A DNA stretch of 64,000 nt from Candidatus Sumerlaeota bacterium (GTDB taxonomy: Bacteria; Sumerlaeota; Sumerlaeia; MWCT01; JAUWMI01). The stretch lies in NCBI GenBank assembly GCA_030613245.1, contig JAUWMI010000001.1:186001-250000 (forward strand), given 5' to 3'. A model generated the notes under the pieces. The model was not told where the DNA came from and ran no database searches. It worked only from the letters and a program-made list of their open reading frames with translations. The position numbers and the translations under genes are program-made. Numbering within the stretch: the first letter of the stretch is position 1; every line of letters starts with the position of its first letter. This document shows, piece by piece, positions 36,933 through 43,806 of this stretch.

Positions 36933-38171
36933 ATGAAGCGTGCCCTGATTCTCACTGTTGGGACACCAGCGGACAGCAAGAATGACATCGTTGAGGCACT
37001 TGTGGCCGACATTAAGGCTTACAAGCCGGACTTTGTCTGTCTATTTGCGACGAAGATGAGCCATAGAAATGCAGAGAAAATCGTTCAGCGAATGGAGCTC
37101 CAGCAGGAGAGCTACGAAATTGTGCGCCTTGAAAGTCCTCATGACCTGGACGAGATCTTCCGTAAAGTGAATGCTGCCATTCGACGTCTCACCGCTAAAG
37201 GTTATTCAGCGAGCAACATTTCCATCAACTACACAAGCGGGACCAAGGTGATGAGTAGTGGGGCGGTGCTGTCGGCGGTGTTCAACGAGTGCGAGCGATT
37301 GCGCTACATCTTTGCAGGCGCGAGGAATCAGGCCAATAAGGAGTATATCCTCACCTCACCGCGTGCGATATTTGCCTTCAAAGATATGATGCTGGCCAAG
37401 ACGCTGATACGGGAGATGCGCTTTATGTCGGCACGCGACGTTTTGTCCGGCATTGATCGCTCGCTTCTTACTCACGTTGAACTCAGCCTGATGAACAACC
37501 TCGATCATCTGGCCGCAGCCTACCAGCAGTGGGATAATTTTCATCACCGCGATTTCCTTGATCTGTATGGCCAGGTTCAGTTTGGCGATGCAGAGCTAGA
37601 GGTTTTCAGACTGCGTGATTCCCAGCGTGCCTTGCTCGAACAGGTTGCAACCAGCATCACCAGTGAAGAGTTTGTCCCAGCGCTTTTTGCTGATATTTTT
37701 AATAATGCGATTCGCCGTACCATCGAAGTCCGCTATGATGATGCAATTGCGCGGCTGTACCGCGTAACCGAGATGTTGGCGCAATGGGTGCTCGCGACCC
37801 GCTATGGCATTTCGACGGATAATGTGGATACGCGCAAGGTGCCTCCGAAGCACCGGCCTAATTTTGAAGCGCTCCGGAGCGTGGAGGACGGACTGGTAAA
37901 GATTGGACTGCGCAAGGGCTACGAGCTGCTCGCCGCTCTGGGTGCGCCGCTGGGAGCCGCGTTTGTTGTGGATAAGGAAATGCGGGAGCTACTCGAGGAG
38001 CGCGGCAGGTCAATTCTCGCCCACGGAATACAACCAGGAACTGCGCTTACCTGCCAGCATTTTATGAAATGGACCGCCTCAATGATGTTACGCGAGATTG
38101 ACGATTTCCTCTCACTTGCCAATTCCCTCCAATTCCCCTGGCTGCGCGAAAAGCAGCAGCAGTTTGTTTAA
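36933..38171 (+). CDS. Orphan CARF-domain protein with HEPN-like motif (Cas02710/Csm6-like)
   Basis: 412 residues. The N-terminal 140 match a CARF (Rossmann-like ring-nucleotide sensor): RALILTVGTPADSKNDIVEAL, DFVCLFATKMSH, and ISINYTSGTKVMSSGAVLSAVF, where GTK is the ligand-loop pattern of the family. The C-terminal part includes YDDAIARLYRVTEMLAQW and EERGRSILAHGIQP, with Arg359-x4-His364 (or Arg357-x6-His364), the RX4-6H catalytic motif of HEPN ribonucleases. This is the arrangement of Cas02710 (TIGR02710)/Csm6-type effectors, which degrade RNA after binding cyclic oligoadenylate. No CRISPR array, cas gene or cyclase is in the window, so it is either an orphan effector or answers to a signal made elsewhere. 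Family call is from motifs; nuclease activity is inferred. Confidence 0.85.
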   Translation: MKRALILTVGTPADSKNDIVEALVADIKAYKPDFVCLFATKMSHRNAEKIVQRMELQQESYEIVRLESPHDLDEIFRKVNAAIRRLTAKGYSASNISINYTSGTKVMSSGAVLSAVFNECERLRYIFAGARNQANKEYILTSPRAIFAFKDMMLAKTLIREMRFMSARDVLSGIDRSLLTHVELSLMNNLDHLAAAYQQWDNFHHRDFLDLYGQVQFGDAELEVFRLRDSQRALLEQVATSITSEEFVPALFADIFNNAIRRTIEVRYDDAIARLYRVTEMLAQWVLATRYGISTDNVDTRKVPPKHRPNFEALRSVEDGLVKIGLRKGYELLAALGAPLGAAFVVDKEMRELLEERGRSILAHGIQPGTALTCQHFMKWTASMMLREIDDFLSLANSLQFPWLREKQQQFV

Positions 38172-38291
38172 TTCTCTCCGACAGCTCAAAGTGCGCGTCT
38201 TTTTGAAGGTGGCACGGGCGCATCACGCCACAGGCGCATTTTCAACCTGTCCGTGTAGATTCATCCGCCTAAGTGGATGCCACGCATAGTT

Positions 38292-38318
38292 GTAGGGGCG
38301 TTTAATTAAACGCCCTAC
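38292..38318. repeat. GTAGGGGC palindrome, imperfect
   Basis: Arms GTAGGGGCGTTTAA / TTAAACGCC-CTAC with one base missing in the right arm. Same family as 20842-20869 and 44920-44947, about 120 bases after the CARF gene. Confidence 0.7.
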
Positions 38319-38332
38319 ATGCTAATGCAAGC

Positions 38333-38636
38333 TAATCACCACAAAGACACGAAGAACACAAAGAAATGCTGCAGAATTGGGAAAGATTATGAACTGTTTC
38401 CCTTCTCCTTATAGGATTTACCTGGTATTGACCGCATTTTTTATGTTTTTCATCCTGTTAATCTTGTTAATCCTGTCTAATAATTTTTGTGCTTCTTTTT
38501 AAATTTTTTTTGGACAAGATTTACATGATTTACAAGATTCTTTACGTTTTTTCATCCTGTCTAATAGTTTCTGTCTTTTTTTTGTCAAGAAATCTTCGTG
38601 GCCTTCGTGCCTTCGTGGTAAAATACTAATCCAAGT
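38333..38636. repeat. 304-bp MITE-like unit, copy 1
   Basis: First of two head-to-tail units. The left end CACCACAAAGACACGAAG is an imperfect inverted copy of the right end (reverse complement ACCACGAAGGCACGAAG). Inside, ATCTTGTTAATCCTGTC and GACAAGATTTACATGATT form a second inverted pair. There is no open reading frame; the sequence is A+T-rich. Confidence 0.85.
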
Positions 38637-38940
38637 TAATCACCACAAAGACACAAAGCACACGAAGAAATGTTACAGAATTGGGAAAGATTATGAACTG
38701 TTTTCCTTCTCTCCTTGTAGGATTTACCGGGGATTGGGGCGATTCTTTAGACTTTTTTATCCTGTTAATCTTGTTAATCCTGTCTAATAATTTTTGTGCT
38801 TCTTTTTAATTTTTTTTGGACATGATTTACATGATTTACAAGATTCTTTACGTTTTTTTATCCTGTCTAATAGTTTCTGTCTTTTTTTTGTCAAGAAATC
38901 TTCGTGGTCTTCGTGACCTTCGTGGTAAAAATTTAAACCC
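38637..38940. repeat. 304-bp MITE-like unit, copy 2
   Basis: Direct repeat of 38333-38636 at a period of 304 bases, roughly 90% alike by eye, with substitutions and small indels. Together with flanking repeats it fills the 1140-base gene-free stretch 38172-39311. Confidence 0.85.
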
Positions 38941-39015
38941 AGTTAATGCATTTGGTGTTGCGACGGGAATCCGCCGCGGCGGATCACCCCTCGCGCTCCC
39001 CTCCTAAACCTTTAG
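38934..39015. repeat. Dispersed hairpin repeat, copy 2
   Basis: TAAACCCAGTTAATGCATTT, then GGTGTTGCGACGGG, the inner palindrome on CCGCCGCGGCGG, then CACCCCTCGCGCTCCCC to CCTTTAG. Shares both ends with 43451-43534 and the right part with 3954-4009; the inner hairpin differs between copies. Confidence 0.8.
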
Positions 39016-39288
39016 TTAGCGTTTGCGTTTCCTGAAAAAGCTTGACTTTTTCGACGATATTAAGTAGTAACGGCTATGGTAGTGTAAATGAAGTTACTGG
39101 ATGTTTAAAAAGTCTTTGTGCACGTCATTCTGACTCCGCCGTGGGGGAAAGGGGTGAAAGCGAAGGGTGAAGAGGGAAGGACGAAGTGAGAAGGCTCTGA
39201 AGTATTGCGCATCTGGTTCTACTTCACTCTTCTGTCTTCACCCTTCACTCTTCTAAAGCGGGTTTATCTGGAAACCATATAAACAGAA

Positions 39289-39295
39289 GTTAGGC
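39289..39295 (+). other. Possible integron core site (GTTRRRY)
   Basis: GTTAGGC, 16 bases before the start of the following gene, in the position an attC right-hand core would take ahead of a cassette gene. On its own a 7-mer is weak; its weight comes from the same heptamer before the GIY-YIG gene. Confidence 0.35.
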
Positions 39296-39311
39296 GTGAA
39301 AGAGAAGAAGG

Positions 39312-40034
39312 ATGGGACAGAAATTCTACCAGAAAGCATCGGTTCAGGTTGCCATAGTCGCCGGAGTTTTCGCACTTATTATTGCTGCGGGCAAGATCTG
39401 GTTCAGTCTCTCTGACGTGAAGAAAGAGAATCTCGAACTCTCGCAGGCGAACCAAGGCCTGCGTGATGAGCTTGTCACGGCGAAGTCTGAGGTCCAGCGT
39501 CTTGAGACACTTCTCACGCCCTTCCGCACAATCGCGCTGGAGCGCTACACTGGTTCAGAAAGAGAAGCACTACGCCAGCTTGCAGACCAAATCGGCATCC
39601 TGCAGGATGCCGACAAACAGAAATCGGAAAAGATTACTCAGTTGGAAGCTGAACTGAATAAGACCAAATCTCTGGCAGAGCCATGCAAGCTTGCCTTGCA
39701 CTCCAGGGCAATCAAGAAGGAGGAGAATGGATATCGAGTCACGCTCGTCTTCAAACCCACGAAGAACGAACGCCTTGGGCTCCTCGGCTTTGCCGCGACG
39801 CTACTAGGCAATAGTTCTGAACGAATACTCGATTTCTGGCCAGCATCCAAAGGGTCACCGTTCATCAGTGGTAAGGACTCAAAGAAGATTGGAGATGATG
39901 GCAAGTCAGCCACGCTGACCTATAGCCTTGTCGGCTTTGGTTATCCGTCTGTAGACCTCGTTGTGTCCGGGCCCACCGCCGTCCAAATCGAAGGCAACAA
40001 CGGGCTAGAGACATTCAAAGTGGAGATCAAATAG
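39312..40034 (+). CDS. Membrane-anchored coiled-coil protein, unknown
   Basis: 240 residues: one N-terminal membrane helix (VAIVAGVFALIIAAGKIWFSL), a coiled coil at residues about 37-120 (VKKENLELSQANQGLRDELVTAKSEVQRLETLL and QKSEKITQLEAELNKTKSL), then a beta-rich C-terminal domain (YRVTLVFKPTKNERLGLLGFAATLLGNSSERILDFWPA...FKVEIK). Not recognised. AGAAGG precedes the ATG and GTTAGGC stands 16 bases before it. Its 3' side is directly abutted by a transposase relic. It may be an old integron cassette. Confidence 0.8.
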   Translation: MGQKFYQKASVQVAIVAGVFALIIAAGKIWFSLSDVKKENLELSQANQGLRDELVTAKSEVQRLETLLTPFRTIALERYTGSEREALRQLADQIGILQDADKQKSEKITQLEAELNKTKSLAEPCKLALHSRAIKKEENGYRVTLVFKPTKNERLGLLGFAATLLGNSSERILDFWPASKGSPFISGKDSKKIGDDGKSATLTYSLVGFGYPSVDLVVSGPTAVQIEGNNGLETFKVEIK

Positions 40035-40069
40035 GGGATAATACGGGGGGATAATAGGGGGACAGGTTA

Positions 40070-40243
40070 ATGATAGAGGGTCTGGAGGAAGCACACGAGA
40101 AAGAAATCAGGAGAAACACGTAGACGGGGCGTCGGACGACCGGCGCGTCCGACAGGCACGACCGATTTCATAAAAAATTAGAAACACTCCTCGGCCGTCA
40201 TCTGAAACGTAAGAAACCGCGACGAAAAAATGGAAATACATAA
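40070..40243 (+). pseudogene. RAYT transposase tail relic, family 2 copy 1
   Basis: Reads MIEGLEEAHEKEIRRNT, a stop, then disrupted sequence, then KKLETLLGRHLKRKKPRRKNGNT and TAA. The order EIRRNTxTxRPTG...DFxKKLETLxGRxLKxKKxxRK is that of the C-terminus of REP-associated tyrosine transposases. Flanked by GGGGACAG-type and CCCGTCCCC ends. Other copies: 40777-40937, 42683-42830. Confidence 0.8.
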
Positions 40244-40273
40244 CCCGTCCCCATTTTGCCACATATAAAAAAT

Positions 40274-40284
40274 GTTAGGCAGAC
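40274..40284 (+). other. Integron cassette 5' border (core site GTTAGGC)
   Basis: GTTAGGCAGAC, whose first seven bases fit the GTTRRRY core of attC sites. It is the exact reverse complement of GTCTGCCTAAC at 40692-40702 on the other side of the GIY-YIG gene. Such extended complementarity between cassette start and the left end of its attC is expected of integron cassettes. Confidence 0.6.
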
Positions 40285-40303
40285 CAGAAAGGAGATTGTT
40301 GTT

Positions 40304-40687
40304 ATGAGTGAAATAGAAGATCTGTTAAATGGCTTTAAAGAATCACTAAAAAACATAAAAGCTTTTGAGTGGCATGAATTCACAATAAAAGAATTAAATG
40401 AACAGAAAGAGTGGGAGGAATGGAGCAGCAAAATAGGAGTGTATATATTTAAAGAAAAAGAAAAAATTGTATATGTCGGCCGTGCTTTGAATACTCTTGG
40501 TTCTAGAGTGTATAGCCAGATTAATTCTTTTGGGGATCCGGAATGGAATAGGGTTATTAAGAATAATGAAAATACAGTTAAGGTTATTTGTATGGAAAAT
40601 GATATGAGGCATATAGCTTCAGCATTAGAAGTTTATCTGATTGAAAAAATAGATCCAAGACCAGAATTTAATAAAAGAATACAATAA
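40304..40687 (+). CDS. Single-domain GIY-YIG nuclease in an integron-like cassette
   Basis: 127 residues. GIY-YIG core: Gly45-Val-Tyr in KIGVYIFKEKEKIVYVGRALNTLGSRVYSQI, with the YIG equivalent Tyr57-Val-Gly, Arg60, and a metal-binding Glu in the helix SALEVYLIEKIDPRPEFNKR. This superfamily cuts DNA; single-domain members are often found in mobile or defence settings, and the specific target is unknown. Start at ATG 40304 has AAAGGAG. Strikingly A+T-rich compared with its surroundings, so probably acquired. It is bounded by GTTAGGCAGAC and GTCTGCCTAAC. Confidence 0.87.
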   Translation: MSEIEDLLNGFKESLKNIKAFEWHEFTIKELNEQKEWEEWSSKIGVYIFKEKEKIVYVGRALNTLGSRVYSQINSFGDPEWNRVIKNNENTVKVICMENDMRHIASALEVYLIEKIDPRPEFNKRIQ

Positions 40688-40691
40688 AAAA

Positions 40692-40740
40692 GTCTGCCTA
40701 ACTAGTCAATGCACCGGACCACAGTTCGCTGCGGGGCAGC
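40692..40740 (+). other. Left half of an attC recombination site (truncated)
   Basis: GTCTGCCTAAC, then TAGTCAATGCACCGGACC and a G/C-rich segment, begins 4 bases after the GIY-YIG stop. GCCTAAC is the R'' core of attC; the following AATGCACCGGAC resembles the L''/stem region of many environmental attC sites. The matching right half (ending GTTRRRY) is missing: a RAYT relic starts at about 40745. The nearest candidate right core is GTCAGGC just beyond the relic at about 40963. Confidence 0.55.
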
Positions 40741-40776
40741 TCAGGTAATACGGGCGGTAATACGGGGACAGGTTAA

Positions 40777-40937
40777 GTAATAGAGGGGCTGGAGGAAGCA
40801 CACGAGGAAGAAATCAGGAGAAACACGTACACGCGGCGTCCGACCGGCACGACCGATTTCAGAAAAAAAAATTAGAAACACTCCCCGGCCGTTGTCTGAA
40901 ACGTAAGAAACCGCGACGAAAAAATGGAAATACATAA
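40777..40937 (+). pseudogene. RAYT transposase tail relic, family 2 copy 2
   Basis: The best-preserved copy: an uninterrupted frame VIEGLEEAHEEEIRRNTYTRRPTGTTDFRKKKLETLPGRCLKRKKPRRKNGNT then TAA. It has no start and no catalytic HUH/Tyr part, so it is only the 3' end of a transposase gene. Begins within the remains of the attC after the GIY-YIG gene. Confidence 0.82.
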
Positions 40938-41084
40938 TCCGTCCCCATATTAGTCTCAATTGTCAGGCAGCCTCTCTGTCTCTAATTATTCCTGGAGAAA
41001 CATATTATAAGTAGAGAGGAGGTAAAAAGCAAGACAGCGCTTTTATCTTAAAAAATCAAACACAATAAAGGAGGCGACAGCGAA

Positions 41085-42578
41085 ATGAGACTAATACTTT
41101 CTGCACGTACACTTATAATTGGAATTGTAGTATTCGGGATTGCTTCATGTGCATTGGCGTTTCCCACATTTACGGATCAGACTTCTGCCGCGGGCATAAG
41201 CGTTCTCGCGAGTGGACAAGGAGTTGCCTGGGGCGACTATGATAATGACGGTGACGAAGACCTTGTTATTGGGCGAAACGCTAGCTCCCCGGTTCTTTAT
41301 AAGAACAATGGTAACGGAACCTTCACCGAGGTCAGTGTTAGCGCCATCAGCGGTGCGCAAAGCGGCAACTGCGTTGTCTGGGGTGACGTAGATAACGACG
41401 GCGACCTTGATCTGTTTGTCGGTGCATACGGCCAATCGGGGCAGAATTACCTGTTCCGCAACGATGGTAGCGATAATTTCACTGACATTTCTGTAAGCTC
41501 GGGCATTACCGCTTCTGACGAAAGTTTCACGGCGGCATTCGCAGATTATGATGGAGATGGTGACCTCGACCTGTACGCTGGCGGCTATGCATTTGACAAC
41601 GTACTGCTGATTAATAACGGAAGTGGCGTATTTACGGCGCTCAGTCCTTTTGCCGGACAAGGTGCTGGCGAAGCTCGCGGCTGCGTGTGGTTCGACTATG
41701 ATAGTGATGGAGATCTGGACCTCTATCTTTCGGTCCAGGGTAGCGATTGCATGATGCTTCGCAACGACGCTGGCACACTCGTAGATGCAACAGGGGGCGC
41801 TCCGCTAAACAACTCGGGTGGAAATGGGAGAGCGGCTTGTGTGGCTGACTTTGACAACGATGGTGATTCCGACCTTTACATTGCCAATGCTTCTGCCACA
41901 AACAAGTTGCTTCGAAATGACGGCGGTTCTTTTACCGATCTAACGCCGCATACGCTTGCCGTGTCTATGAACACAATCGGATTGGCTCTGGCTGACTTCA
42001 ATCACGATGGGAATGTTGATGTTTATCTGCATAACGGCGGCCAGGCGGATAAAATGTATCAGAATGATGGGAGCTGGAATTTTAGTGATGTTACCGTTGC
42101 ACCACTGGATGACGCTGGGACGGGCCGCGGCTCGGCTGTTGCTGATTATGACAACGACGGTGACGTGGACCTTGTGATCAACAACAATGACTCAACCGGT
42201 GCAACACTCTTGCGCAACGAACAGAACGATACAAAGTGGTTAAAAGTTAAAGCCGTGGGCGCTAATGGCAAGAATCTCTTCGGCATAGGTTGCATTGTTA
42301 AGGTTTACGTTGCTGGCACGAGCACGCTTGTTGGTATGCGTCAGATCGGCGCAAACGTGAGCTATGACTCGATGGATTCTCTGATTGCGCACTTTGGTCT
42401 TCCCTCCGCCAGTCAGAAATACGATGTTAAGGCCACATTTCCGAGTGGGGCTTTGAGGGAATTGGCTAACGTTGATCCCGGTCAGATGGTAACCGTTGAC
42501 GAGAGCGGAGCGGCGATTCCAACCCCAACACCTCCACCGGCGCTTGTTGGCAGCGCACAATGGTGCTTGTATGAATAA
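41085..42578 (+). CDS. Secreted FG-GAP/VCBS repeat protein with ASPIC/UnbV domain
   Basis: 497 residues: signal peptide (TLIIGIVVFGIASCALA), then about seven FG-GAP/VCBS repeats each carrying a Ca-binding-loop-like motif such as DYDNDGDEDLVIG, DVDNDGDLDLFVG, DYDGDGDLDLYAG and DFNHDGNVDVYL. This predicts a seven-bladed beta-propeller. Residues about 380-470 (KWLKVKAVGANGKNLFGIGCIVKVYVAG...DSLIAHFGLP...VKATFPSG) form an ASPIC/UnbV domain (CRTAC1-like). A Pro/Thr linker PTPTPPP and a short tail ending WCLYE follow. Role probably adhesion or substrate binding at the surface. AAAGGAGG precedes the ATG. Confidence 0.92.
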   Translation: MRLILSARTLIIGIVVFGIASCALAFPTFTDQTSAAGISVLASGQGVAWGDYDNDGDEDLVIGRNASSPVLYKNNGNGTFTEVSVSAISGAQSGNCVVWGDVDNDGDLDLFVGAYGQSGQNYLFRNDGSDNFTDISVSSGITASDESFTAAFADYDGDGDLDLYAGGYAFDNVLLINNGSGVFTALSPFAGQGAGEARGCVWFDYDSDGDLDLYLSVQGSDCMMLRNDAGTLVDATGGAPLNNSGGNGRAACVADFDNDGDSDLYIANASATNKLLRNDGGSFTDLTPHTLAVSMNTIGLALADFNHDGNVDVYLHNGGQADKMYQNDGSWNFSDVTVAPLDDAGTGRGSAVADYDNDGDVDLVINNNDSTGATLLRNEQNDTKWLKVKAVGANGKNLFGIGCIVKVYVAGTSTLVGMRQIGANVSYDSMDSLIAHFGLPSASQKYDVKATFPSGALRELANVDPGQMVTVDESGAAIPTPTPPPALVGSAQWCLYE

Positions 42579-42682
42579 ACCATAGTAGGTTCGGCATTGA
42601 TAAGGGACAGACAACGGATTTGCGATTGGTTAATACTGGGACGTAATACGGGTAATACGGCGGTAATGCGGGGACAGGTTAA

Positions 42683-42830
42683 GTAATAGAGGGGCTGGAG
42701 GAAGAAATTAGGGGAAAACACATTCACGCGGCGTCCGACCGGCAGGACCGATTTCATAAAAAAATTAGAAACACTCCTGGGCCGTCGTCTGAAACGTCAG
42801 AAACCGGGACGAAAAAATGGAAATACATAA
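42683..42830 (+). pseudogene. RAYT transposase tail relic, family 2 copy 3
   Basis: VIEGLEEEIRGKH, a frameshift, then TFTRRPTGRTDFIKKLETLLGRRLKRQKPGRKNGNT and TAA. It lacks three codons present in copies 1 and 2 but keeps better residues elsewhere (TLLGRRL), so the copies diverged independently. It fills the 406-base gap after the FG-GAP gene. Confidence 0.8.
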
Positions 42831-42984
42831 CCCGCCCCCATTTTGACCCCTAGACGGCAACCGTATTTTCTGAGAGGTATGAGAGAACGGGGAATCGTCG
42901 AGACTCCACCAAGGCCAGTCCAAACTGCAAGAGAAATGAAATTGAGGTTGCCGTCACCGCATTTGAGTCAAAGTAGGTGGAGCA

Positions 42985-43392
42985 ATGTGTAACAAACCTG
43001 GACACGAGTTACATTCTCAATCCCCTGGTAGACGCACGAAAGCAAGCCTCATCCTGTTCCTTGTTGCCGTGGCCATTTTGCTTGCAGATATAGTCGGTAC
43101 CATTTTTCTCTCGGGTGGGTCCGACGTTATCGATAGTCGCCTTCATGACCAGCTTGCAGTACTTGCCTGTCTCTCTGTGCCATTCATACTTATCCTTTTG
43201 GCGATTGGGTCTGTCTTAGGGACGTTGGAATGGCGCGCTGCCCGCAAGGCGTCAGGACGCCCGAGCCGAATGACAGTCGTAGCTGCGAGTTTGAATCTGG
43301 CCTCACTTCTTATTGGGACTCTTCTAATCCTGGTATTTATTCTTTTTCTTATCGGGCCGTATACCGACTTGCCAAACTGGCCGGGCGGGTGA
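42985..43392 (+). CDS. Small multi-pass membrane protein, unknown
   Basis: 135 residues with three strongly hydrophobic helices: LILFLVAVAILLADIVGTIFL, LAVLACLSVPFILILLAIGSVLG and LNLASLLIGTLLILVFILFLIG. The loop between the second and third helix is basic (EWRAARKASGRPSR). No family recognised. GGTGGAG precedes the ATG. Stands alone between repeats. Confidence 0.75.
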   Translation: MCNKPGHELHSQSPGRRTKASLILFLVAVAILLADIVGTIFLSGGSDVIDSRLHDQLAVLACLSVPFILILLAIGSVLGTLEWRAARKASGRPSRMTVVAASLNLASLLIGTLLILVFILFLIGPYTDLPNWPGG

Positions 43393-43450
43393 GCCGAGAG
43401 GGGACACTCGGCGCCGGATCATTCTTTTCTTTATTTACTCATTTGCAAAA

Positions 43451-43534
43451 TAAACCCAGTTAATGCATTTGGTGTTGCGAGGGGGCCCCTTTGGAAAAAG
43501 GGTCACCCCTCGCGCTCCCCTCCTAAACCTTTAG
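43451..43534. repeat. Dispersed hairpin repeat, copy 3
   Basis: Same left and right ends as 38934-39015, but the inner hairpin is CCCCTTTGG/AAAAAGGG instead of the CCGCCGCGGCGG palindrome. The exchange of an entire inner stem between constant ends is notable. Confidence 0.8.
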
Positions 43535-43732
43535 ATACGGGCAATTTCATCCGCCTTCGTAAGGCTTCGTAAGGCTTCGGCGAATGAAATTGCCAATTGC
43601 CCCTGGTTCGCCCCTACACAATGATTCTGCGGCCGTGTCACATGTGTATCCTGCCCATTTAGTCAACACGGGCGAGACGCCCGTGCCACAGTCTTGTTTT
43701 TCCCCCTCTATGTGCCTCCATGTTGTCGCATT

Positions 43733-43760
43733 GTAGGGACAGATTATAATCTGTCCGTAC
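43733..43760. repeat. 28-bp palindrome, one mismatch
   Basis: GTAGGGACAGATTA / TAATCTGTCCGTAC, the second copy of the palindrome at 18968-18995. It lies 46 bases downstream of the TPR gene stop on the minus strand, again just past a gene end. Confidence 0.75.
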
Positions 43761-43806
43761 GAAAGATACGTGGGGTAGTCATCATACTGCCGTGTTGGAT
43801 GTTGTG

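Noticed and set aside
38816-39007. 63-codon frame across the second 304-bp unit
   Set aside because: Only part of the repeat; the equivalent frame is broken in the first unit.
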